64,000 nt of DNA, taken from positions 35,060,578 to 35,124,577 of the forward strand of contig CM043871.1 in NCBI GenBank assembly GCA_023846275.1, in the 5' to 3' direction. Below the pieces are notes generated by a model. The model saw nothing but the letters and a program-made list of their open reading frames with translations, was not told where the DNA came from and did not search any database. Numbering within the stretch: the stretch's first letter is position 1; the number at the start of each line of letters is the position of its first letter. Positions 27,001 through 42,000 of the stretch are shown here, in pieces. Origin of the DNA: Vanilla planifolia (Eukaryota; Streptophyta; Magnoliopsida; Asparagales; Orchidaceae). A program made the position numbers and the translations under genes.

Positions 27001-30000
27001 GAGAAAACTAGAATTCACATGTTTAATTCACTTATTCAAACCACGCTCAGAGCCTATTAGTCTAAGTTTGATAACATAACAAAGAAAAACACTGATTCTA
27101 AGGAACTTACCTCCTTAAAATGTGAGAGATGGCGCCAAAGAAAAGGAATTGATAGTATTTGTGATGAAAAGCACAATTTTGGATCTGTATCTGAATTAAA
27201 TTGAAGCTGGCTAGACTGTAAGGTAATAAGTGCAACAACATTTTCCAGGGAAGACATACTAGCACAAGGATCTGGCTCTTTCATGTTACTCTGCAACAAG
27301 AAAATGTGTTTTACAAAGGAACTAAACAAAAACATCAGAACGGATAAAGTCCTATGTAATTGCAGTGCCATTAGAGATTGTCATGCTACATGCAAGACCA
27401 AAATAAAGATTTTCGAAGTATTAGGCAGTATGCTCATGGAAAACAGAAATAAAACATAAAGCATAAAAATAAATTGTAAAACTAATCCTAAGTCCTAACA
27501 ATATACATTCATTAACTGTCAAGCTACACTAATTATGATAAACAAAATGAAACAACAGTAAGACCATAGTACCAGTTTCAATTTCTCATGCATGAACAGA
27601 CGTTATTAATCCTCCAAATTGTACACCCCATTATCCAATTTCACTGATCTCCCTACTTTGCATCACATGAAGATAGGTCTATAATGTTAAGAGTAACAAT
27701 AAGGATTAAAGAATTTAGTATTTTCAAGTAGTTGGTTCTGCTAGCATTTTAGGCAACTCTTCAACAAGTGCTAATCTGACTTGTCACAACCCTCAATAAC
27801 CCCTAAGCCTCCGCCCGAGTTCCAAGTCATTCCCTTGTCACTTCTCTAGTCATCTACCCCCCTCATAACTCCCCATGACTTTGGGAAAGAGAAGACCAAA
27901 AGAACCTCACACCAATTCTAACCCTTCATCCACCTCACCCCATCCACTTATGCCCCCCTCTCCACACCTTCTCTGTAGCCTCCCCTACGTACCACTGTAG
28001 AACATGCAAAACATTACAGGTTCTTTCCACTCCACCTATGTTATGCCAACCTTTATCCCCACTTAGGGTTAGCCACCTTCTTCTGTTGCCTAGAAGACAC
28101 CTTACACATCTATTCCCCCATCACCTTTTCAAAATTTCTTGAATCTTTATATTGTGAACCCTCTCTTTCTCTCCTAGCTCCACCTCTTTCCGTACACCTA
28201 AAGACCAATACCCTTTGAACCCATCAACCCCCTCCATATATGAATGTCCACCAATTTTAGAAACCCCAAACTTAACATTTCAACTTCACTAAAACTTTAG
28301 AATTGTATCCTCCCTCCCATAACCATACTAAAACTGTAGACTAGTAATAACCTTGTTGCGAGAATGCTATACCTAACCTCACCCTTGAGCTAAGTATGAG
28401 TCACCACACTCCTTCAACTCACTCCCTCTCCCACACTAAAAGCCCCCCGCATTTGACTACTCCTAGATATACTACAAGTCCACCCTACATAGGATCTCCT
28501 AATTCTTTGGAAATTTGACTTTCATAAACTTTATTCTTTTTCATATTCAACACCCAATTGGTATGACCACCACAACAAACGAAGTGGGTTGAAGAGACGA
28601 TCTCTCTTTTGTCGAATATTGTATCGATAGGAGACCAACTTATAATCATCTAGTTGACATGATTAGGACTTGGAAGTTTAAAGGTAAAGCAATGTTTATG
28701 CACTTTGGAGAGGTATTTCCTGATATAAGCTTGCATTAAATAAGGATCTTTTTGCCATCTTCCAATCTAGCATGTAGTTTAAGGTGTTGTAACCTAATCC
28801 TCAAAAAATGGATACAAACCTAGCCCTATATAAGCATAAATTTTGCAAGATGCATTTGTGGAATGTGCTTCTAAGGTTGCTACTCTAGCTAAGAACCCCA
28901 ACATACCTTTCTAAGTTAGCAAACTTCTTTGGAAATCCATTATGATGGACCAACTTACTACGAGCAAATCTTGCCTAACTTTTGCCAAAGTCAACGCGGA
29001 AAAAGACACTTCCTATGCCTATCATTCAAGTCTTAATTTATATCAAAAATAGCAGTTATTTGATAAGAAATTTAATTATGTAATATAGATTTAAGCACAT
29101 TTGTTAATACAATTTGAGACCACTATGTTTCTCCAAAAGGTCTGAAATCAAATCCAATTACTTCTAAGTTATTATCTAGAAGAACTTCCATATTTTTATG
29201 ATTGCACTTCTTATGTTTGCAAGCCACACTAGCAAAACCGATGATTCATTGTTACTAAGTTCACCACATGGCAATTCTCACCAATCAATAAAACTATACA
29301 TGAAGATTTATCTTTATGAGCCACCCAATAAGTAGATAATGCTGATTTTAATATCATAATATTGTTCTCCATTATGTTTTTATCATATGTCCTTATATTT
29401 GCAGCTCAAGATAAGAACTATATTTTCGTGATTGCATAGCACAAATTTCTGGAAACTCATATGCAAGAACGGTAAATTTGATAGTAGACAATGTGTGCCA
29501 ATTCAAAAAATTCCATAACATAATTCACATAGCATACTCCAACATACGAACGGCTTAATCATGACCAAATCTTTAGCTGACTCCAAGAGAACCAAGCTAC
29601 AATTCAATCAACTATGAGATAGTTAATTGGGAGAGATCAAGTTTTCAACTGGTTTTCTTATTTAGTCAAATATGACAATTGACTATTGACTAAAGGTTTA
29701 ATAAAATTAAACAATTTCACTCAATGATGAAATTCTTCAAAATTTATCAAATTTTTTTATTTTATGTTTTTATGATTATTATTATTATTCATTATGATTA
29801 GAGTGGATTCAAATTTCATAAGCTTGGTTTATCATCGCTTATTTTATCAAGTGGAACCCTTAACTCTTAAGGATACTCTTATAAATAACATTTGAGTTAA
29901 TTGCATGAAAAATTTGGTTTTGCCTCTATAGGCACCAGTTCTTGTCGGTCCAATTGGTGATAAACCTCGTTGAAAACTTCTTACGTGAACGGTAATGAGC

Positions 30001-33000
30001 ATCCAATCTTTGATTACGTTAGCTTATTTGACCTCTTTTGTGACATTTGTACTCAAAACTTAACATGTTGAGGAGTTTAGTTTCAATCAACACAAAATAT
30101 AAACTTGATTGCTCTTGCATTAGACGTGAAGGCAGGCTGAGAATCTCATCCTATTAGCACAATGTGTTATGATTATAACCATCTGCCCAACTCAACAATA
30201 GAAATTTCTCAAATTATAATTGCAAACCAATAGTCTATGACATGGCTTTTGATCAATCTTTGACCATAAAAGGCATGCATATCATTTAGATAAGGGGCAT
30301 ATGGTTGTAGCAAAGATTAACGTACTAAACCCTTTAACTTCAGAGATCATTAAACATTCATTGATTCCCTTTAATTAAGTTTTTTGTTTCATTGAATTGA
30401 AGTGAATAGACATTTATGGTTTGACTCATTTGAGACATTTTGTTTTCTCTTTAGGGAATAGAAACATAAAATAAATATGAAAAAAACAAAGAAGTAAGAA
30501 CCAGCTCCATGTTCATACTTCATTAGCAACACAAAGCTCTATTTGACCACAATATTTCTCATGGTAGTTTCAAAAGCCATTGCAAAGAGTTGACTGTACA
30601 ATTCAGCTTTTAAAAGTACTGTTTCTCATTTTTTATGGTATTATTTTTAAAATTCTTTTCTCTCTGGCTTCTAAGAAGTATCCTGCCATGCATTATGAAT
30701 TCATTCTTACCCTTTCATGCTATACTTCTCCCTTGCCAAATATATCAACATCATGCAAATCTTAGCATCATTAAAGAGAAATTATCCAAGTTATAATTGA
30801 GTGCTATAGTATAAATTTCTTCAAAAAAATAGCCAAAGTAAAAATTAGCTAAAAATAGAGAACAATAATAAAAAATAATATTATAGTAATAGATTATTAA
30901 GAAATAAAAAGGGTAAAATGAGTATGCGTACCATGCTGGAGAGAATGATTGCCCTCAATATATGAAAGATTTTCTGCTGCACAAGATGACTAACAACCTT
31001 GGAGGCCCATGGACGATTGGGCTCAATTAAGATGGCCACTGTATCCAATAAAATAGTTATAGAGGAACCGACATATTTTGATGACACCAGAAGTTGATAA
31101 TTCATGTCATCCCTATACTCAAAACAGTGAAAATACATGATTAATGCAAAGAAAAACAGAAGCTGTAAGCATTTACAAAGCCAACATAAAAAAAAAGGAA
31201 AGCTCCACAAAAATGTTTTCGTACAATCAGCGTCATGCCATCCTTCAAGAGAACAATTCTGAAAATGCAGAAGCAAGCGTGCTAGATTTAGATTTTTTTG
31301 AAAGAAAGAAAGCCATCGGCTCATTTGAGACAATTAAACCATAAGAAAAGTATGAAGAAATGTTATAACAGGAATATCCAAAGGCATTCCTTTAAGGAAA
31401 GAGAACTAGTTCTCCAAGATTAGGTGTTTCTCAACACTAAGAAGACCTCATTAAACTTGCACCTAACTGGAAGGTACCATATATCACCAAAGACATTATT
31501 GTTTTGAATCCTTATTCCATGAAAATAGAAGATAGAAAAACTATTCTGGTCATAGAGTGGTCATCTTCTAAAAATATTTTAGTTGAGTCTTTCATTATCC
31601 TTTTATGTTCAAAGACTCAAGGCATGATCAAACCTGCCATGCAATTTTGGCTAGTACCAAAGCTCCCACTAAACTTTGAATCAAGTTCAAATTCACAAAT
31701 ATTATTACCAAACAGATTTAGTCTTGTATTTTTCCAAGACTACATAGTACCAAAATAATAAGATTAAATTCCTTCTTTCAAGACTGACCTAATATTTCTA
31801 AATGATCAAGTTATCATTAATAGCCAATTCTTTATCTCAAAGACACACTAAAGCCATAGCAAAATTTATCAAAGTCCACCCTAAGCGAATACAATTAATA
31901 CTCGAGCAGCCTCTTTAATCCTGATCAGATTTTGAGTGACTTACCCCTAGAATAGCTCATCCTCATTCTAGAATCAAACTCAAGTGATATGATTTGCCAT
32001 TTAAGAAGAATTCATTAAGGTTTAAATAGATCTCAAGTAATATAACTTATTATTTGATAGATTTCAAACACATAATCACCTCAAGCAGTTTGATTCATCC
32101 CATACAAACTTCATCAACTTCAAGTCTAACATCGGGTAATCAAACTCATCTTAAGAGAGCTTCAATCAATAATTTTCATTGCAAAAGTTGAATCAAATGT
32201 TCAAGACCTGAACATTTGCATTTTGGCCTTCTATAACAATTTTTGGTTAGTCAACCACCAATCTAGGCTTCCTCAAGACAAGAACCCAAAAAGGCTATTC
32301 ATAAGTCATTTTGGCATCTAGCATAACCTTGTCAGAAGTGAATTACCAATATATTTACGAAATTTTCTCAATGAAACTTTTTTTCCATCACAATTGAGTA
32401 CTAATAACTTGTGAAGTAAATCCTCTTAATTAAGCCATATGTCGTTCAAATCAAATCTTGCAAGATTATTAAGCTCAAACCAACTTTAGCAACCCTTCAA
32501 GCAACCCAAAATAACTTTAAATGTGTGACAACCATGAGGAAATTCATGTGTTAGATTTTATACAATTTGAAAAATAATTACTTTCAATGTGTCAAGTTGA
32601 GAATAGCTACATTTCATAAGTTCTCAACCCCCAAGTGTGAGTGAAACAATTGCTCTCAGCAAGAAAGCCTCATCAAATTCAAAAGTCAATGGTCATAAAC
32701 CAAAACAAGCTATGCTCAAGGATTAAAACAAAAAGTGCATATAAACTATCTTTGCTAAAGATAAAACTTCTTTTGAGACCCTAACTGATCACAAAAAACA
32801 ATGACTTCCTACTCTCAAAAAATAAGATTAGACTTATTAATATCATTTTTCGTGTCCCTGACATTTTGTATGTGAAGACACAAAATTTACCTATTAAATA
32901 TTAATCATTGACTCAAAGTACAAGTACATGGCAAGCATTGATGATAAGACCTTAAGTTCTATGAGACTAGACTCTCAAGGCCAACTTCTCAAGACCAAAC

Positions 33001-36000
33001 TCGAGAGGCCAAACCCTCAAGACCAGTCTATTGTGGCCAGTCTCTCGAGCATTAGACCTTCAAGGCTAGTTTCTCAGGTTGTTCCTTCTAGTTTGTCAAG
33101 ACCACTCTTCAACGGAGCAAATCCTACTTAGAAAGGTATTGGGCATGTGGAAACCAACTATGCTGCTTCCTGAAGAAGGCATTCAGAGAGCAAGAAGGTA
33201 GCTCTAGGAGAGTAAGCCAAAGGAGCTTCCAGCTAGGAAATCATTGGGTAAGGATTGGTGCAGCAGCAGTTAGAAGAAGAGAAGAAGAACAAGCTTAGAA
33301 GAGTACAGCAGCGGTGCGAACAAAAGAAAAAAAAAAGGCACTGCAGTTGGGAGCACCAGAAAGATCAAAATAGCTGCAGCAAGGTGCATGTGCTTGTTCC
33401 TCTGGAAAGTGCCTGCTACTGTTTTGTAACCAATTTCAATAGCTGCAACATGTTGGAACAGTGTCATCAGATGTGCTTCTAAATGTGTTTGCTAATGGGT
33501 TTTATTCTAGAATAGAGAAAGCATGTTTAGGAAGATTTTGTAAAAGATTAGTTTAACTTATTATGATTTCTCAAGTAGAAATATTATATGATAGAATGAT
33601 GCATAGTTACTATGTATAAGAAATCTAAGAGGAGTAATTGAAACAAGGTAATGCCCAAAAAGAGCAAACAAGTAAATTAAGTTAACTATAATGGAAGTAT
33701 ACTACTGATATTTATTCTCAAAAATGTAATAAATTATGCTTGATCACATGGCACCGTTTTCTTTGTGCATAAATGTTATGATAATGTGCAGCATATTAAT
33801 AGCATTATTTTTTCTACGTCATGAGGAGAAGGCATATACATTAAGTAATGTATTTGATTAAAATATGCACATCAAAACATAAAAAAAAAATTATAAAGAA
33901 TGAAAATTTTAAATTGTTAATAGAAAAGAAAAGGAATTAAGTCATCTAACAAATGATGTCATGAAAATATAACATGATATATGATATGAGTTAATAATAT
34001 GATTTAAGTTATATGACCCTTATAATACACTAACGATAGCATTGATAAGGCATAAGTGATCTGTCATGATGATATGATCTTATAATATAATATGAAAAGA
34101 TAAATCTCAAGACATTATATCATGAAAATCATGGTACATGATATGAATAACTTCTAACACAATGCATAACTTGATAAGCACAAGTTATAAATTATGCTAT
34201 AAGTTAATATTAGAAACCAGAATCATCACCACCACTAATAATACTTTGTGCAAATTTGATATGCAAATATGATATAATTGAGATGTCCTCAACCAATGAC
34301 TAATACTTTGTGTAGGATCGACTTACTAGGAATATAATGTGCACAAATTATATGACTAAAATGTTCACAACTATCGTCAGTACTTTGCATAAGGCCCCAC
34401 CTAATATAGACAAGATGTGCACAGAAGATAAAATTAAAATCGCAAGTCAATTATAATTTTATCTACAAGCTAAGATCCACAATAATATGATATGATGCCA
34501 AAAAAAATTAAATTAAAATGAGATTCAAAAAAATGAGATGAGATAAAATCATAAGAAAATGAGAAAATTGTGTTAGAAAAACTAAGCTAAATAAATATGA
34601 GATAAAAATGAAAATGAGAAATATGAGATAGATGTGACTACGAGAAACATATGGTGAGAAAAAGTATATCAAGTGATAAGTCATGATAATATGCTAAAAA
34701 TGGATATATTACATTGAAAGAATGAATATAATAATGATTATGCATCCATTAAAATTTTCACATGATTAAATACTTTATATGATCACATATGTTGACTTGT
34801 TCACATACTTATATATGCTCGTATGCTTTTTCTATGTTACTACATAGATGTCATGTTTTGTTCTCTTCTATTAATAGGGGTTATCGTGTAATTAAAAACA
34901 CTAAATATTTTTGCATATAGATAATAACTTACCTATTAGGTTATAAAAAGCTCATTAGCTACTACAAGTCATGCTTGAAATATACGACGAGTTAAGGAAC
35001 TATGAAACAAGACAAGTTAGATTGTGTATTTAAGATACGTTTTGCACAAATGTTCTTGTCGAATAATATAACTTTTTCGAAGATAGAAATAGATGCACCT
35101 AATGTAAATAGTAACTTTTGGACATGAATATAGATAATATATTTGTACTTAACTTTGTTCTATGAACATAAAGAAGTAATAAAGTTTGTATTTCACGAAT
35201 TTATATTGTTTGGAAATGTTCTAATTTGATGTTTCCTATGTGGATGACTTCTTAAATTTTATATTATACTCTAATATATCCCAATTTTTGTATCTCTTTT
35301 ATATATAAATGGGTTGCAAGTCGAGGAACATGACAACTACATTCTTGACCACGAGCTCGATAGCAAGAAAACCCTCCATCCAAACACATCTTATTTAATT
35401 TATTTAATGTACCCATTGGAATTCTTAAATGCACCAAGGAGAAGATGATAATGCACTCACCATTAGCTCTCCAATTTCAATATTTTTAACATCGAACTGA
35501 TTCTCAAATCACCTCTCCATCTCCTTAATATTGGCTTCAAAGATTTTTTGTGACCTTTTAAATTCATTTTCTTCATGGGGAAGTGGAAGGCACATACAAA
35601 TTTGTCTCTTCCTTGACTAGAATTGTAAGAGCGAAATGTCTTTCCAGAGAGTTTTCGCAATTGGCTGAGTGAAATTTTCACCTTAAGAACCTCCTCAACC
35701 TCCTCAGAAATAGTATGGACAATAATGCCAATTATCAATAGCTCCTTGAGGCCATCTTCAAAAGACAAGTGTTAAGAAATTGAAATAATCTTGAGAGTGA
35801 TTACGATAAGGCATTGATTAGTCTATATTCATATTTCTTAAGAAGATAATATTATCTACAATAGCAGCTTCATTTATCTGAAAATACATAGACTTCTGTA
35901 CACCAGGTTCAATTGAGCTACATGAGATTAGCACAAGAGATTATCGGAATTAGAAATGCTGCTGTTTCCAAATGATTTCCAATTGATCATTCTCCTTTCC

Positions 36001-39000
36001 AACGAATCATTCTCCTTCATGTAGCCCAAAGAAATTCTAATGAAAATTTTCTTAATTTTTACTCAGCTCACCTAAAGAAGAAGGTGGACTCATTGCAGAA
36101 GCTTCAGCTTGTCTCTTCCCAAATGTTAGCAACAAAAGCAAACTTGAGCGCCACCTTACTAACTTCAAGATTGTCAGCATTTCCTCTTTAGGAAGGATGA
36201 ATTTTGTTCCTTATCTCAGCTGGTCTTGGAAGTTTTATACTCGCTAAGAAAGTCTTCTTTTATTTTCCTCCTGTTAAAAGTTCTTGAAACTTCAAAAGAT
36301 GTGCTTTTCTTATCTTTGTTTTTTAGAGATTCACTAAGCTTTTGCCTCTCCAGTTCATACCCCTTTGAGAGTTCAACTTTCCCAAAATGGTAATTACACT
36401 CCATTGAGAAAAATTAAGGGTACTAACTAGAATGAATTTGGGAGGCATAAAAGATGTATTTCAATTTCAATATAATACTTGATGCCACCAGAGGCTTTTT
36501 AAAATTCTCTGAAGGGGTTGTAAAATTCTCTGAAGGGAGATTGTAGTGTCCCTTTTTGGTGCATTCCCATAACATATACATGTTTTTATCTGCTATTAAT
36601 GAAAAGCAGGGGTATTATGAAGTACCTCAACTGATCCAACATAAAAGGAGGAGTTCTCAACCATCTTGAACAAATAATAGACCTTGTTTATGGACCAAGT
36701 CAAATTCTTCTTCCTCAATACCTCAACAAAATAGCAAATCATGGTAATCATAAAGGGGCATCTATGTCAAGTGGATACTTATAATGGTTTTATTATCATT
36801 TTTTTTAATCATAAAGTTTATTTTATTACTCATCTAACAGACTACAAGTGATTCCATATATAATAAACTAATACGATAATGTTGCAACTTGTGAAACAAT
36901 GGAATACCCTTTAAAGAGTAAAAAAATTTAACACTTGGCCTTATGTGATTTTCCTTTTTTTTTTTTCTTTGTGCTTGTATTAATAAATTGTGGGGGTATT
37001 AACCACCCAAATTAGAGCAAAGCAGTCATCAGAAAAATCCGACAATGGCAAAGCTTTATCAGAGTCGATCACTAAATAATTGAATGTTTAAAAAGAGAAT
37101 CCTTTAGTACGAAGTTTAAGAAAGAGCTTTTTAAGAAAATTTTTTAGTTCTTCAATCTTTGCATTGTAATCATAAGACATACATTTCTTGTAAATATAAT
37201 AAAACCATAAGACAATGCTCAAATAGAGTGCTTCCTCTATAAGTTCACTTGATGGTAGAGCACAAGCAAAAAAATCAAATTGAGTAGAAAGGCATATTAG
37301 ATTCTACCTAATAAAAGACATCATCCTAGAAAGAGAACTTGACCCTCTAAGAAAAATCTGTTATCAAGGAAAGGTCATAAATGAAGAGCTCAAGAGTAAC
37401 AAAATCAATCGAGGTTTTGGAGGCATCAATAAGGACACACTCAATAAAGGTTTGAATTGGAACAATGATACCCTGATTAGTAGTAATCTAAAGAGAAGAA
37501 ATATTCAAGTTATCGTTAGTCGGTATATTTGATACTTCAGAAATATGTAGATGAAACACATTTTGCTTAGGTGGAGATTTCTATTTCTAGATTTTCTATT
37601 TTTTCGTCTTGAGATTCTCAATGGTTTCATTACCTCTATGAAATGATGTTGGGGAAGAGTGTGCCAAAAACATAATAAGGAATTGGTGAAGATAATTCCC
37701 ATGCTACTTCTCTATAGATGGTCTATCATCAGCTAAGGGCAAGAATATGGCAATTTTAGGATGCAATCCAAAGCCATGAGGATTGGTTGATGCATCCTTG
37801 CCAATGATATTAATGGAAAAAAGATCTCTTTTTCAACAAAATTCCTCATATAAGACAATGGCAATTACTCCATCACTAGAGTAGCATAAGTTCCTTTCCT
37901 TTATAAAGCCATGAGACTAACAAAGTACTAAGAGCAAGGAAGCAAAAAGTATAAAAGGCCTCAAAAGACAAAAGGTATGAAGAAAGAAAAAAATGTCATC
38001 ATCAAATGTATTCAAGTTAAAACCTAAGACAATCTAATGGCACTTGCTTTGACCTTTCATCTCTCTCAATATCGGGCAGTTAATAAGTCATCTAAAGTAA
38101 AAAATTTTAATATGAAAACTAAGAAGACGTTCAACATGTCCAATAGAGTAGAAGCCTCTACCCATTTCAAGAAGTAAAGGCTATCTTTGCTTACATGTTT
38201 CAAATACATATTTCATGACTCTACATTTTGCAAACAAAATCCAAAGAAAATCAAAATTTTGCCAAAACAAGGCTCAATTCTTCTTCATTGATGGCAAACT
38301 CTTAATCTTCCAAATTTTCAATCCATCACGAAAATTTATCACGTTAACCTTATCAAGCAGCATTCTCAAGGATAAATTAAAGAATTTCCTTCAAAGTACT
38401 TCAAAATCCAAAAATCAAGTCAAAATTGCATCATTGAAGAAATTCTTGTATCATGTTCCCCACAATCTACTATCACAGCTTGAGTAACCCCAATGTGATT
38501 CTTTTTGAATTATTTGAACAACCCTTTACCCCTCCCAACAAGCATGTGACAAATAAATTCTACCTTCTCACCATAGAAGGTCAATTCAAACCCAAACATT
38601 TTAATTTTCATCAACATGAGCCTTTGAAGTTTTCCATACACTTATAGTTTCAACATAAACAGCTACAACAGCCATAGAAATGTTTAAATGGATCTTAATT
38701 TCATTTGCTATAGATTCTTTGGCCAGCGGCATCAAGATAATTAAGGATGATAATGTCAACTTCGATCAATATCACTATATGTTCCCTCAGTGACCTTTTC
38801 AACTTGGGAATTATGCTTCACCCTTCTGTTGACCCCTTACATTTTATTATATTTCGCATCCAACAAAATACAAGAAATTCAATGCAATGTGCACAAACAA
38901 GTTCACATTTAACTCTACATGACTTTCTTTTTTTTTCTTTTACCTTGGTAATGAAAAATTGAGAGATTTTTGGCCATGATGATTGGAGCAAGGTAGACAT

Positions 39001-42000
39001 CAAAAATATCTAATAAGGCCAAAACTTAACCAACATCAATCTCCACATAGCAAAGTGCCATCAATGAGAATCCTTTTGCAAGAACTCTGAAGTCAAATTA
39101 TTTATGTTAAGTTTTGAGTTTTTCAATATTTGCATTACAATCAATGGCCATACATTTCTTGTAAGCATGATAAAATGTTAGGGTAAGGCTTAAAGGAAGT
39201 TCTTCCTTAATAAACTTAATGAAAAAAGCACTTGATAAGAATTAAATTTAAGCCAAATAAGATTTTACTTAATATAAATATTACCACGATAAGAGAAATT
39301 GACTCTCCGAAGAAAATCCAACCTAGGAAAGAATGTCAGAAGTGAGGGGCTTAGGAGAAGCAAGAAGAGGTGTCAAAGTGGAGGTGTAATTCTAACTCCC
39401 GGTAAGTCAAGAGGAGTGAGCCCCAACAAAGGTAACTGAATAAGGAAGAGTGAGGCCCAACAAAGGTAACTGAATAAGACGTGTTCCTCAACAAAGGCAG
39501 TGGAGGCAATGATTTGATTAATAAACATATCCTTAGTAAATGCAAGAACTGGAGTAGTGATGCCCAGATTAACAGTAATTTGAAGAGAAGCGATTCCAAA
39601 GGGGGTTGGCTGTAAATCTAGTTGCTTTGCGTGTGAGAAGTTTCAAATTTCTAGAGACAGAAACTTGATTAAAATTTGTAAAGAGCGTTCAATCCCATTT
39701 AGTTTATACTACTCCATAAGGGATAATTTCTACACATTACTTTTCTCCTCTTTTCTGTCCTAGCTATACTTATTAATCACCTCAGTCAACTATAATTAAA
39801 CAATTTAACCCAAAGAAAGTATTAGACCACATTGGATACATAATAATGCACGGAATTATACACTTTTGAATTTGTTAAAAGGCTAGGGATTCAAGAGAAT
39901 AAACAAGGACTTATTTTGCATTCATGGTATCTAAAGTACTCTCTAAATGAAGAGAAAAAGTTATAAATAAATAAACACAAAGCTTTTGTATTTAAAAACC
40001 TTGAAAGTAGCAAAAAACTACAACACAACAAAAAAGAGTATAACTACTCACTTCTGAGTATATCATGTACCTACAAAAGAAAATAGTCAAAAAGAAGATA
40101 ATAAAATTAAAGAAAGGAAAAAGTCTGTTAACTGCTATTCATGAAGGTAGATCATTGGTACAAGCCTACACAGTTGAACTATTCCAGTTCAAGAATAATA
40201 TAAGGGGTATCAAGTGATCCAACTGAGAATAACAGATTCCTACTAATAGTTGATCAAAAACTCTGGCTTTTTTGAATTATTATAATGGGTGGTTCCTCTC
40301 AAATAAATGTTGTGATAGATAAACCCTTTATCGAGGAAGGTTGTGAGGCTGAAAAGATGTCTAAGCTGTGTCACATGAATTCCTAGGTCATTGGCAATAT
40401 GATGACATGCAACTTGTTCAATAGAATGAATGAGAAGCTAAATAGTAGTACTTGCTTGAGAGGCTTGAGAGGCTCTGGAACAGCTTAATTGTATCCTTCT
40501 AAATTTGTTCTAGTGGAATGGTTTCATGCCCACATCGCATTGAGATGGATCTATGCTACAATGACCTGAATGTCTAGGGCATGACCTAATAATGGAACTG
40601 ATGAGAAAATTTGGAACCAACACTTCCCCTGATGGCTCAACTCTTTATTTATGAAGAACTAAAGGGCATTGAAATGCAAATATGATAGTTGGCTGAAATT
40701 TTAGATAAGGCATTTTGTGCAGGATCCATATAAGTCATTTAAAATATGCTAAACGGTCAGGAAGAACTATCCATTAAATTGAAACCACAAATCATTTCCA
40801 TCCCCTTCTAGCGAGTAAATCTAATATCTTGATCCATGTTGAAGTAAAGACAAAACCTCGTTGAGACCATACAAAAGATGGAACAGAGGACCTGAACGAA
40901 GAGCAACGAAGATCACAAGGCTCTACCAACAGCTAAGATGCCCATGAAAAAACCAAATGAAAACACAAAGCAAGTGACTACAAAATGGAAAAAGAAAAAC
41001 GGCAAAGGCAGGTGAGGGAACATATATGAGATGCTTACCAAGAAACTTAATCAACCCACGCCCTCCTAAAATTTGGCAAAATATCTCCAACGATTCAGAA
41101 AACCATAGCGGAAAAGACTGTAAAAGAATTCAAACAAATAAAGAATTCAAGACCAAGTTGGAAGGAGACCGTGATAGAGATGTCGAGTTAAGGGTAAGAA
41201 CCCAACAATTACTTGGCTGGCCAAATTCGAGGCTCTGGTCGGAGTCGGTCCCAATTGATCTATAGGAAGCTTGTTAGCACCATCTTGTACGTCCAAACAC
41301 TAGGAAACGCAATACATTATCTCACATTGGTAATAAAATCTATCATATCCAATATGGTTACGAAGAAAAATATGAAGGACAAAATGTCACTTATTTCTAG
41401 AATCTCCACATCAATGTGGCGAAAAAAATTGTAAAGCATGAGATAAAAAACATACTTATGAGCAAAAGGCTTATAACAAGTTGATCACAAACACTTGGAA
41501 GAAATAGGAAGATTAAACCGGTTAGCAAATCTAAGGCACAAAAAACCTGCAGCCAAGAATGGATGTAATAGTAATAAAGGAAAAGGACAACATCATGGCC
41601 AAAATACAACGCCTATGGAACGATATAAAGATTCAATGATCTAGTAACAAGGCCTTGCAAAAGCAATTGCTGAGTACTAGAGATAATCTATGACACAGAA
41701 GTATGAAGATGGAATGGTTAAGCCAGTTCTACATGATGCAAGGGCTTGGGCAATAATCATTGTGTAGATATAAAGAAAGTGGTAGAAAAAGTATTGAAGT
41801 TGATTTAAGGCTCCTCGGTCTAATAAGACAAGATAATAACATAACAATAGCAAGGATAAGATCACCAACAAGATCGACAAATACCTCTTAAAGAAAAACA
41901 TTCCAAGCATGCCATTCCACTATGTGGTCCAAGGTTAATCTACCTGAAAATTTTGTGACAATACAAAGCTAACTCTAGAGTAAAGAAAGGAAAGCCAAGA

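Noticed and set aside
31144-31344. Plus-strand open frame beside UPL6 exon 5
   Set aside because: Lies in the intron upstream of the exon, no similarity, no codon-use support.
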